Positions 21,068 to 30,839 of a DNA stretch of 64,000 nt are shown piece by piece (position 1 is the first letter of the stretch; every line of letters starts with the position of its first letter). The position numbers were made by a program, and so were the translations under genes. The stretch lies in assembly GCF_030272615.1 (NCBI RefSeq), contig NC_081412.1, positions 547,304,488-547,368,487 on the forward strand, in the 5' to 3' direction. The notes under the pieces are model-generated. The model did not search any database and was not told where the DNA came from. It saw only the letters and a program-made list of their open reading frames with translations. This DNA is from Cryptomeria japonica (lineage: Eukaryota; Streptophyta; Pinopsida; Cupressales; Cupressaceae).

Positions 21068-21286
21068 TCATTGTTGGCAAAGGGGGAGTAGTATTTAAAA
21101 TTTTGGTGAAAGTTATGTATACTTTCATGTTACCACTTTAAGGGAGTAGTATACATTGTAATTTCTGCAAAAGGGATAGTGTATATGCTTAGGGGGAGTA
21201 ATTTTGCATATGCCATATTTTTGTTTTAAAAACACTTAGATGTCAAAATTTTCCTAAGTGTTGCCATCAATGCCAAAGGGGGAGAT
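21068..21286 (+). repeat. E2 purine-tract array before the 3' LTR
   Basis: Five G-rich purine tracts in about 215 bases: GGCAAAGGGGGAGTAGTA, TTTAAGGGAGTAGTATAC, GCAAAAGGGATAGTG, CTTAGGGGGAGTAATTTT and GCCAAAGGGGGAGATTG. The last abuts the LTR and is the expected polypurine tract that primes plus-strand synthesis; the others are extra copies. Confidence 0.7.
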
Positions 21287-22421
21287 TGTTGGCATTTTTA
21301 TGATGTTGCGATTGTCATTGATGGACACACACTTGCTTTGTGTACACTTTCTTGATGTATGAGTTATGCACAACCAGTATTTGTTCTGACTGGTATTATG
21401 TATTATAGTCTTTAGACTATCAGTGTTTTGCAAAAGATGTTTACTGGTCACAAATTGACTAAAGACCCAAAGTGGTATAAAGACCTCAAGTGGTTCGAGG
21501 ATCCAAGCGGTACGAAGGAACAAAGTGGTAGTTAACATTTTTCTAGTCTTCATTTTTACAATCAGTAATCGTTAAATTGTATGAACCGGTATTACTCTAT
21601 GATGAGTTACCAACCAGTATTTTTGTCATGAGTTATCATCCACCAACACTTTGGTGGTGATTTTGTGTCATGTTACCAAATGTGTCTAGATGCACTGAAC
21701 CTAGGAACTTGTAATTTAATCCTATTGGACCGACATGAAATCAGACTCCTTTATAAGGACATCATGTCTAGGGTTTTAGATGATGATGAGGTTTTGTATG
21801 TGTGATCATAGAAGAAAAGGTTAGGCCTGTGTGAAGAGTAGGAGTGTGGAGATATTGGAGACTGAAGTAATGCTGAAATACATTAATAGTAAGCTATCAA
21901 GGATCTAACCAAGAATACCATGCTAGTATCTAGATCACTCACTTGTTGATTACTCACATCTTCGACAAGTCTAAAACCCTTAACCAGGTAGGGCTAGCAA
22001 AGCCTTTGTAAATCCTCTAACAAGGTGGTTCACAAATACGAATCTAAAATCCTCTCACAAGGGAGTCTTTGACAGGACTTATCTCCTAACAAAGATCTAG
22101 ATTCCTAACAAGATTTGTTCTGGTGAAGAACATTATATGACCTTAACCAGTCTAATCTTAACCGATCTGGTTTCTATTCTGCAGATAGTTACTAGTGAGT
22201 TTCTGCTCACCATGGTTTTTCCCATTTGGGTTTCCACGTCAAAACATTTTATGTTATGGTGATTGTGCTCTTGTGGGTGAATTCTTTGTTTTCTATTTGG
22301 TTTGCATTTATCTTAACCAATTTATTAGTGAATATGTTGTACTGATTATCTGCTAAATTGTTTAGAAGTTTGAGTTCATTTTTTTTTGGTATAGACTCAC
22401 CCCCCCCCTTAGTATTCATGA
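21287..22421 (+). repeat. E2 3' LTR
   Basis: Matches 14952-16048 along its length, with a short extra segment near 21605-21640 (ACCAGTATTTTTGTCATGAG) and another near 22155. It is followed at once by the AAGTG target duplication. Confidence 0.9.
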
Positions 22422-22428
22422 AAGTGTC

Positions 22429-23719
22429 TCATCCTTCTTTACCATGAAGCATATGTCTGTTGAATATTTGTACAATATTCTCAGGTACCCTTACCCTAGA
22501 CCTCATAGATTTATGGAATTCTTTGAAATATCTCCATACCTTATTATCTCTTTTAATTCCTAAAGTAGCAATTGACTGTTTCAATTGTCTCCCTACTGGG
22601 ATGTCAAATGCCCATTGCCTCTTGCCAAAACTGGGTGTATCATTTATGAAATATAACATCAGGCAAACTATCAAGTTGCAAAACTGGAATGTACCCTTCT
22701 TTTCTCCCTTAATCTTTCCTAAGTGTATTAACAACTCATCTAGCATCCACCAGCATAGATCTAATTTTACATTCTCTCTCATCATTTTGTATGCAGCCAA
22801 AATGGATGAACTAGAAATAGAATTCAATCGGTTTGACTGAGTTACCATATAATCGATGAGAATGCTACCAAATTTGTTGTCTGTGTCGGTGATAGTGCTC
22901 ACTTTCATGGATCTTTTGTCCGATGTTGCATCTATGATCTTTCTCATGAAATCATTTGAGACCTTCTTGTCTGGATGTTTCCCAGTCGATGGCAAACCAG
23001 TGATTGCTCGGATGGCTTCCTTAGTGATTTTGTAAGGTCTATTCAGCCATATAAATTCCCCATGTACTCTGCTCAGAACATATCTAATTATCTCATCCTC
23101 AAATTCCAGAATATCCAGAATGTCGATAAACCCTAGGTCTTCAATATGCTTGAAAGTCAGTTTGATCTTTCCAAATTCTCCCATCAGCTCACTCATATAC
23201 ATGCCCTTAATTTCTCAAGTTCCCAAGTCCTTGATGTGATATTAAATATATGCCCTAACATCCTCTACATAGACAACTCCCTCCTGAACATGAGAAAATG
23301 CTCCAACCAAATCTTCTAGGGTAGCCACATGTGGATATCACTTGAAAATTGGCTTGGGGTGGTCCTTGACCTCTACCACAATCGGGTTTGCAATAAAAAT
23401 AAGAATAGATGATGATCCCACTTCTATGTTTAAAGATAAATACCTTTTGATCGCTCTCGGTGAAAACCTCCAACAAATTCTTCCAAACGTCAGTGAGATT
23501 GCTCAAGAAGAAATCTGATTGCTCTGAATTGTCTTTTATTTCTCTTAGTCTCTTTGAATCGCTTTGAAATCGCTCTGAATGCAAGGTGATTGATAATGAA
23601 TTCAATTCGACCTTTTTATCCTTCAAGGAAAACCCTAATCCTCCATTGACATAAATGATTATCGGTAAAAGATACCGGTTCTCGCTCAGAACATATCCAT
23701 GCTGGATAATATTCTCCAA
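22429..23719 (-). mobile_element. E1 ORF2, proximal part, with the conserved ITGLP block
   Basis: On the minus strand 23202-22429 is one open stretch of 257 codons. It has LSRVHGEFIWLNRPYKITKE followed by AIRAITGLPSTGKHPDKK, then NRLNSISSSSILAAYKMM and a tail with WRYFKEFHKSMRSRVRVPEN. E2 shows an aligned but diverged version, and E4 shows the tail (WGYFKEFQIRM). The run of conserved hydrophobic and Gly/Pro positions across three elements suggests a folded domain. 23719-23255 precedes it and is less clear. No enzyme motif is seen. Confidence 0.65.
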
Positions 23720-24032
23720 TATCTAGAACATCCTCCAAATCCTCTTCCCAGAGCATATGCAACATCTTCATGAATTTTGCCTACCCCTAAGGCATCTACC
23801 TTAGTTACCAGATGAGCTCCTTACTGGTGCAGGAGTAGCCTCTTTTGTCAGATAAGTAACTAGTGCACTCTCATATGATGATTTTTTCACTCTTCCTAGC
23901 CCATCTCTGAGTATGATCTTGTCAAAATTCACTAACCTTCTCTTTTCCTTTCTCACTTGATCCTCTATTACCAACTAGTGGATTTCTACTTCTACAAAAC
24001 TTAGCAATATGTCCAATCTCATTACATTCAAA

Positions 24033-24863
24033 TTATGTAACATTGTTCCTTTGAATTGCTTTGCTAAAATTAGTGAAATTGCTTGACCTGCACTGATTAG
24101 CCATATGTCCAAATTTTTCACATGCATAGCATTTAACATTCATTCTGCAATCTTCTATTTTATGACCAAACTTATTGCATTTAGAACATTTACCGGGAGT
24201 AGAATCAAGGTTTTGATTTGCTCTATTTCTACATTGCCTAGCCATATGACCAAATCTATTGCAAACAAAACATATACCATTGAATTTATAAGATTTGAAT
24301 TGCCTTACCAGTGCCTTATAGTTTTGATCTTCATTAGCAGTACCTGAACTCTGTCCTTGCTCAAATCCAAGTCCATTGGAATATGCAATCTGCCTTTGTC
24401 TCTTCAATAACTCATCTAGCTGTGCTGAGCTAATCTTGATTTTTTCTTTGTACTCACTTGTAGTAGTTAAATCTTCTCTCAAAATTATCATTTGTCTCTT
24501 AAGGTCTTGTTCATTACTCTAGGATTGTACCAAATCAGTTCTTAACATTTCATTTTCATGAACCAACCTACCAAATTCTTCAAATTTGTTCTTCAAGGAT
24601 ACAACAAGATTTTATTCCTTCTTCTTTATGTCCTTAATCTCCTTATACATCCTCATAGTTATAACTTGCATTTCATTCTTCATAACCATATTCTCTTGAC
24701 TCAATTTCTGACATTGTTCCTTAAGCGCATCTTTCTCTTCATCATCTGGACTTTGCAAAAGTTTCTTCCTCCTAGCTTGAATAGATGATAGCCTCTCTTG
24801 TAGGACAAGAAAGAATTCTTTAGTAGAATTCAATTCATCTTGTAGCTTTAAGTTCTTCGACAT
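24033..24863 (-). mobile_element. E1 ORF1 (gag-like) region
   Basis: Minus-strand 24863-24612 is a coiled-coil stretch; 24491-24033 has three well-formed zinc knuckles (CFVCNRFGHMARQC, CSKCNKFGHKIEDC, CYACEKFGHMANQC). Same order as in E0, E2 and E4. The primer site at 24974-24988 lies about 110 bases upstream. Confidence 0.75.
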
Positions 24864-24988
24864 TTAAGCATCATAATCTTCAAGTGCCATCTCAAGTTGC
24901 TTCTCCAAAGCCATATCCATGGATTCCGGTTTTAGGATCTTCCTCAAGTTGTTAAACTTCCTCCGAGGCACAAGGATCTAATAACAAT

Positions 24989-25934
24989 TATTAGAAACCA
25001 ATAACATTGAGAGGGGGGGTGAATCAACGTTATACCGGAATGATAAATTTTAGCCTTATTAAAACAGGTATACACCAATCGGTATACTGGTACATCTAGA
25101 ATTGAAAGAAGTAAAGCAACCAATAAGCCAATCACATAAATGAGAACCATAACACATAGATTTATACATGGAAAATATCAAAGAGGAAAAACCATGGTGG
25201 GATTTGTGACCCACAATATCAATCCATTGGTTATATGAAGAGATATTACAAAATATGAGGGGTCTACACTTGTAGGAAGACTTATAGCCTAGAGAACACT
25301 ACTCAACCACAAAAGGAGCCTCATTGACTATATAAAATTCAAGACTACAATTTGGAGAAGTGTGAACTGCTAAAATAACATCTTCTATGCCATAATACAG
25401 TTCCGGTTTAAGCTCTATCTGTTCTGGTATAAAACCCTAAACCCTTTACCAGAATAACCCTTACATAAATTTCCTCACATACATGATCTCTCTGATATAT
25501 TTTGCATCATATTATATTCATATAACCATAATCTCCTATATATGTCTCTTGTTCATGTCTGTCAAAATGATCTATCAAACTGTCCTATATACCCTATACA
25601 AATTTACATACCTTATGTTAGCTTACAAAGATATACACAATATCAAATTACATGTCGACCAGATAACATAAATGCATAAACATTAAAATCAATTGCCGAT
25701 GCCAGATCCAAGATATGTCAGCCTCCAGTACCGATAACCTTTACTAAACCATAGCATCTTGCATTGCTGGTGACCAAAGAAATCCTTCTATCTTGCCGGT
25801 GCCAATGTCGGTGAAGTATCTATGAGGTGCCTGCCGATACACCATAGAACTAAAACATGAAGCCGAAACACAATACCATGTTTCCATCAATGACAACATA
25901 GTGAAACCAACCAATTGAGTGTCAATTGCCAACA
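24989..25934 (-). repeat. E1 5' LTR
   Basis: On the minus strand it starts TGTTGGCAATTGACACTC and ends with CACCCCCCCTCTCAATG then TTATTGGTTTCTAATA. It is intact in outline and serves as the reference that reveals the insertion in the other LTR. Confidence 0.88.
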
Positions 25935-26078
25935 CTTTGAACCACTTAATGCAAATGAATAAAAGTAGAGTGTAGAAACACAAATCAAATAACAATAACA
26001 CCATGACACTAGGATTTTTACATGGGAATCTGGTTAAGGGAAAAATCATGGTGAGATTGAGACCCACAATATTAATAT

Positions 26079-27141
26079 TGTTGGTATTTTGGATATGTTG
26101 ATATGGTTTTTTCATTGATGTCAACACTTGTCAACACTTGAGAAACACTCAGAGATCTCTGGTTATGTTCACCGACATGTTCAATGACTTATGCACAGTC
26201 ACTGATATTTGGTTGACCGACAGGTTATATTGTTCATCGATACTGAGGATGATATGTTATCATCTAGAGATTATTTGGTTATGTTGAAGATATTGTTTGG
26301 ACACTTGGTTTTGGTGATTTGTTCATTGGTCTATTCAAGTTTTCATATTTGTTGTTACTGGCAAATAGGTCTAGGTTATGGACCAGCAAGCATATCTATT
26401 CCAGATCAGCATGACACATCATGAAGATGATTTATTATTATTGTAAATGCATTGAGCTGACATCATGCATCACATATCGATTCATTTGTAATTGATTTTA
26501 TTGTAATATCTTTTAGTGATCCGACCTACTCATTTGGTCTTAGGTTTTGGTATATATGTAAGATCTCATTTATGAGATTGTGTAGCAAAAGTGAAAAAGG
26601 ATTGTAATAAGGTATATGCAAATATAAGTAGAGCTATACATACATACATCATTCAAGATTGAAGGAAGGTTTGAAGAAGGCAAATCAAATCTTAATCGAT
26701 ACTGAATCTAGCATATGAAGATGCTATTTTGAGCAGTACATTATCATTGGATTTAACCATCCAATTGTAGTCAATGTGACTCCCATTTTGTGATTGAGCA
26801 GTGAGCTCTAGGCAGTTGGCCTTTCTGTATGTGCAAACTCCATATTATACACACATACTATATGTAGTAGTATCATCAGATTGTGGGTAAGGTTTCCCAC
26901 CGTAGTTTTCCCCCTTACAGGGTTTCCACTTACAAATATTTGTGTTATGTGTTGTGGATGTTATTTGTCTTTTTGTTTCATGCATTAAACTTTACCGATA
27001 TTGCAATTAACTGATAAACTGTCCACCAACATTAAAGTTTGGTTTACTGGTATTATGCACTAAGTTTGGTTAAGTTAATTGTGATTGTATTTAATGGACA
27101 ACTGATTCACCCCCCCTCTCAGTTGCCTCCAGGACCTAACA
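26079..27141 (+). mobile_element. E3: solo Copia-type LTR
   Basis: Starts TGTTGGTATTTTGGATATG, ends CCTCCAGGACCTAACA, with the C-run ATTCACCCCCCCTCTCAG near the end and the leader box at about 26880-26930. Exact 5-base target duplication AATAT at 26074-26078 and 27142-27146. No internal region, so it was left by recombination between two LTRs. It interrupts the E0 LTR. Confidence 0.9.
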
Positions 27142-27482
27142 AATATACCTTGTTAGAAGTATAATAATATTACATAAGGGGAATGCACATGCATTCAAAC
27201 ACACTCCCTAGAGCTCATTGCTCAAATTACAATAAGGGCTACAACCCCGAAAGGCTCAGTGTCTTACAAAATATTACATATAATAATTGGAATGTATGAA
27301 CTAATAAACAACATCTACAAATGCCAAAAATAGTTCCAATTAAGCACAAAATACTTTGTTCTAATATTCTGTTGTATTCCGAAGCTCAAATATTTCACTT
27401 GTGCACGTAAAAATGCACACAATTGCCCATACACACATCACACATAACCATCGATATCAAAAATGATCAAATCAATCAGTCT

Positions 27483-28442
27483 TATATGGGTAAAAGCACA
27501 AAACTGTGCCACATTTTAGGCTTACCAGAACAAGTGAATTTAAGTAATTCTAATTAAAAATTAATTTTAGTCAAACATATGGTATATATAAATTTATTAT
27601 AGCTAAGTTATATATGGGCCACAACTTTTCCAATATGAAGTGTCTACTAAATGTATATTTTATACTACTTTTGGTCTAATTACAAAAAAAAAACTCGATG
27701 TTTCAACAACTCCTATTCTTATAAATAATATTTTTTTGAAATGTAAAAATACCCTTTTATAGATCTATAAGTGAATTTTTCAAAACATATATCTTTTAAT
27801 ATTTTAATTAGTTTTTTAATATTTTATATATTTTTTTATTGAAAGTAGATCATCGGCACTAAAATATAAGGTTGCTTATCTTGTCAAGGAAAAATACTTA
27901 AATTTATAAAAAAAAATTGAAAAAAATATGATTTAGTAGAAAAAAAATCTATGTCAAGATTATATAATTCTTTTATAATTTGGATAAATAATTAAGAAAA
28001 AAGGTGGTGGGAATGGAAAAGAGTTATATTTCAGCACACACAACTTTTCAAATTTATTGAAAAATATATATTTATAAAAAATAGTAAAAAATATATCCAT
28101 GCACTAAAGTTACAAGTTATCAATATACAAAAAAATATTCAAGAAAAAAAAGGTAAAATTTACTAAATAAAGTGTGGTGGCTTGTGTAACTTCAATTTCA
28201 ACATTTTTTCAACAACTAAATTATAGTGTTTACTTAATAAAAACTACATTCAAATAATTTTTAAAATTTTGTTAAAATTACAAACATAAAATAGATATAA
28301 GAATATAAATTTAATTAGTTTACATCATTTCAAAATTCCAAACATATATTTCACTTTCTATTGATTTAATTTAAAAAGTTGAATCAACATTGACCATTTC
28401 CTTTATAAAAGTGTGACGGAGCTTTGTACTTTTACCCATATA
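27483..28442. mobile_element. MITE with terminal inverted repeats
   Basis: Left end TATATGGGTAAAAGCACAAA and right end, read in reverse, TATATGGGTAAAAGTACAAA; the match goes on for about 36 bases with a few differences. The 960-base body is very AT-rich and codes for nothing. The ends overlap a TA or TATA target duplication, so a Tc1/mariner-type or PIF-type parent is possible; I cannot choose. The E0 LTR resumes on both sides, and the related LTR at 59857-60957 shows the unfilled site at about 60410-60435. Confidence 0.8.
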
Positions 28443-28982
28443 TCCACAACATTAGATTAAACCTTTTTCATGTCTGCCCAAAACACATAACACACAAATA
28501 AAATGTGTTACCCAGGTCGGCTCAATCCAATCCAAAACAATCATGTGGACCAAAAATAATTGTCCACAAACTTCCCACATGTCAGCTTAACATCCTCAAA
28601 CACACACACAACTACCAAAATTGATCTGCAAGATCCACGCAATCAATCTTCACATATTACTATTGATGAGCACTGTTCTACTCAAAAACATATCTACCAG
28701 ATCTTCCAATTTATGCAAGACTCAACACTGGAGGCCATAAACCTGGAATAAGGCATATTGCATGTTTAAAATTCTTCTCTAAGATCCGCAACACAAAATA
28801 CTCAGCATAACTAAACCACCAACCAAAACACTGTACTCTCTATCGGATGTTATGTTCTTCTCACCGAACCTCAATCAATCTTTTGGTATGAATGAATTAT
28901 GAACTGTGGATGACATAAATAACATTAGTTTCCATTAATGACAAGATTTGAACAACAATGCAGTGACTCTTGCTAACAATCT

Positions 28983-29354
28983 TGCTACAAGTGTGGTTGT
29001 CATTGCACCAAAATATCGACCTATTAATGCCTGATACAACCACTAGACTTAGAATCCATAGGAGGTGGTTAATTCATGTCACAAACCCAAGTGTTGTGTT
29101 GCACAACAGAAGAAGACCAAGGCCACACACCTTGTAACAATTACTCCCCAGTGTAAGCGAGGGGTTTGAACATATGACCAAGCTCTGATACCACTTGCTA
29201 CAAGTGTGGTTGTCATTGCACCACAAGATCGACCTGTTAATGCCCGATACAACCACTAGACTTATAGAATCCATAGGAGGCAATTAAGCCATGTCACAAA
29301 ACCAAGTGTTGCATTGCACATCATAAGGAGACCAAGGGCGCACACCTTGCAACA
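28983..29354 (-). mobile_element. TRIM-like miniature, locus 2
   Basis: Direct repeats 28983-29139 and 29196-29354, each TG...CA, flank a 56-base middle with, on the minus strand, the primer site TGGTATCAGAGC and a purine tract ACTGGGGAGTAAT next to the second repeat. Related to locus 1 (shared CATTGCACCA and TAATGCC words). I found no clean target duplication. It starts four bases past the end of the E0 LTR. Confidence 0.72.
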
Positions 29355-29389
29355 ACAACCAGTAGCCATTGTTCATCATTTAAAAATCA

Positions 29390-30830
29390 GACACATTTCT
29401 TTTTGGTGAAGCCATTTGAATTATATATAGACCATCAAGGGCTTAAATATTTATTTACACAACTTCACTTAAATGATAGGAAAATAATATGGTTGGGATT
29501 TTTAAGTAAGAATGTGAAAGGAAAGTGAAAATAGGGTGGTAGATTTAGTAAGTAGGATAAGACTTACAATGACAATGGAAGATTTAAAAACCACCTTTAA
29601 GGAGAGTATTTGAAAATTAACTAGATGATCCCTGGTATAAAAACATCGCATCAATATTAAAAGCTAATCCAACTAATCCTAATATGGAAGGGAATACTCT
29701 TGATAATGATAAATATCCTAGGTAAAAGAATAAAATATGTCCCTACCTATAATAATTTGTGTAAGTTGGTTAGAAAGTTGGTTTGACAAAAGAACACATT
29801 ATTTCTTATTTAGGACATCTAGGGGTAAAGAAGTTATACTCGAACTCCAAACAAATTATATATTTGGCAAGAGATGAAAAATGATATAGTGAAATTTATG
29901 GATAAGTGTTTGAAATGACAAAGGGTTAACGTAGAACATAATCATGCAATAAGGTTATTGTAACCTCATGATCTACCACATCATAAGTGCCAAGTTATTA
30001 TCATGTAATTTGTACAAGGGTTACCTATGGCACCATATCAAAATAATTAGTAATTGATAAAATCACAAGCACAACCCACTTTATACTAGGAAACCTAACT
30101 CATGGTGCTCCTACATTGGCCAATTTTTTTGTGAAGTTAAATTTCAAATTGCATGGGATTCTTGAAAAAAATATTTTAGATAGGAATGATGTGTAACTCA
30201 CTTCAATTTTTTGAATGATCCTTTAGTTGGCCTTGGGAACACTATTGAATTATAGTACAATGTACCATCCTAAAACATTTTGACAAATATAAATAATGAA
30301 TCAAATAATAGAAAACCTTATTTGTATGTACTGAATGGACCGACAATCAAAATGGGAATAATATCTACCATTAGTGGAGTTTTCATTAAACAACTCTTTC
30401 CATCCTTCCTTGAGCATGTCACCATTTGAGGTATTATATAGTAGAACATGTCAAAATCCTTTGGGTTATATTAAATATTAAAAGATTCGATAGATAGGAA
30501 AATAAATTATGCTGATAATAATAGAACACAAAGAGAATTTGTAGTGGGTGAAACATTATTCTTGAGGGATAAAACCCATACTTGAGTTCAATAAGATTCA
30601 AGAAGAAGGAAAAATTAGCACCACCATATGTAGTTCTTTTTGAAATCCTAGAAATGATAAGTATAGTTGCTTACCAATTGGTCCTACCCTCACAACTAAA
30701 ACAAATCCATGATATTTTTTATATATCTCTCCTTAAGAGTTACATACTTGATGAAAACCATAAATTGAATTGGAATGCACTAAAACTAATAATACTAAGG
30801 CTACACAAAATTATAGAAATTTATTAACAC
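29390..30830 (+). mobile_element. Ty3 chromovirus-like pol relic
   Basis: Worn pieces of a Ty3 polyprotein in order: an RNase H part like YIDHQGLKYLFTQLHLNDRK (about 29425), an integrase core end with YHPKT (about 30265), a FVPFEVLYSRTCQNPLGY stretch (about 30400-30470) and an integrase C-terminal part RRFKKKEKLAPPYV then PFEILEM-like and QLKQIHDIFYISLLKSY (30590-30760). Much decayed, without visible LTRs. Probably the oldest element here. Confidence 0.72.
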
Positions 30831-30839
30831 TAGTCAAAC

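Larger units (their letters stand above)
14952..22421 (+). mobile_element. E2: complete two-ORF LTR element without recognisable pol
   Basis: LTRs at 14952-16048 and 21287-22421, primer site, ORF1, central purine tract, ORF2, 3' purine tract, and an exact 5-base target duplication AAGTG at 14947-14951 and 22422-22426. This is the best preserved member of the family. The LTRs match each other over nearly all their length with scattered differences, so the insertion is moderately old. Of about 5.2 kb of internal DNA, none reads as protease, integrase, reverse transcriptase or RNase H in any frame I examined. It looks structurally whole with a few breaks in the frames. It sits inside ORF2 of E1, an older member of its own family, in the opposite direction. 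Confidence 0.88.
8750..25934 (-). mobile_element. E1: minus-strand two-ORF LTR element inserted in E0
   Basis: Two LTRs of about 950 bases (24989-25934, and 8750-12558 once its insertion is set aside) bound an internal region with a primer site at 24974-24988, a gag-like ORF1 (24863-24033), a purine tract near 23780, an ORF2 (23719 onward) and a 3' purine tract at about 12561-12572. Target duplications CTTTA (8745-8749) and CTTTG (25935-25939) flank it, inside the E0 LTR. No polymerase, integrase or RNase H was recognised. It holds E2 in its ORF2 and a composite insertion in its 3' LTR. Broken, moderately old. Confidence 0.85.
7421..28978 (-). mobile_element. E0: broken Copia-like element, LTR split by insertions
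   Basis: Read on the minus strand, an LTR begins at 28978 and ends at 8674, followed by a tRNA-iMet type primer site (8661-8673, reverse of CTCTGATACCAAT), a coiled-coil and zinc-knuckle ORF1 region, and a purine tract. The 3' part is lost near 7421. With the three later insertions removed, the LTR would be about 1.09 kb, close to the 1101-base solo LTR at 59857-60957, to which it is clearly related. This is the oldest layer of the left half. It belongs to the two-ORF family described under E2. Confidence 0.75.
8674..28978 (-). repeat. E0 5' LTR (present as pieces)
   Basis: Pieces are 8674-8749, 25935-26078, 27142-27482 and 28443-28978. Each matches, in order, the reverse of the solo LTR at 59857-60957: for example the CATTCCCC-TAATATTATTATAC part, the CACTTGTGCA part and the GTCCA-CCCACATGTCA part. 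The LTR starts TGTTAGCAAGAGTC and ends with the usual CACTCCTCTTAGTG-like segment before the primer site. Confidence 0.75.

Noticed and set aside
28983-29354. Cassandra element with 5S rRNA in its LTR
   Set aside because: The GTGTTGCA word resembles the 5S end, but I could not trace the rest of 5S rRNA in the repeats.
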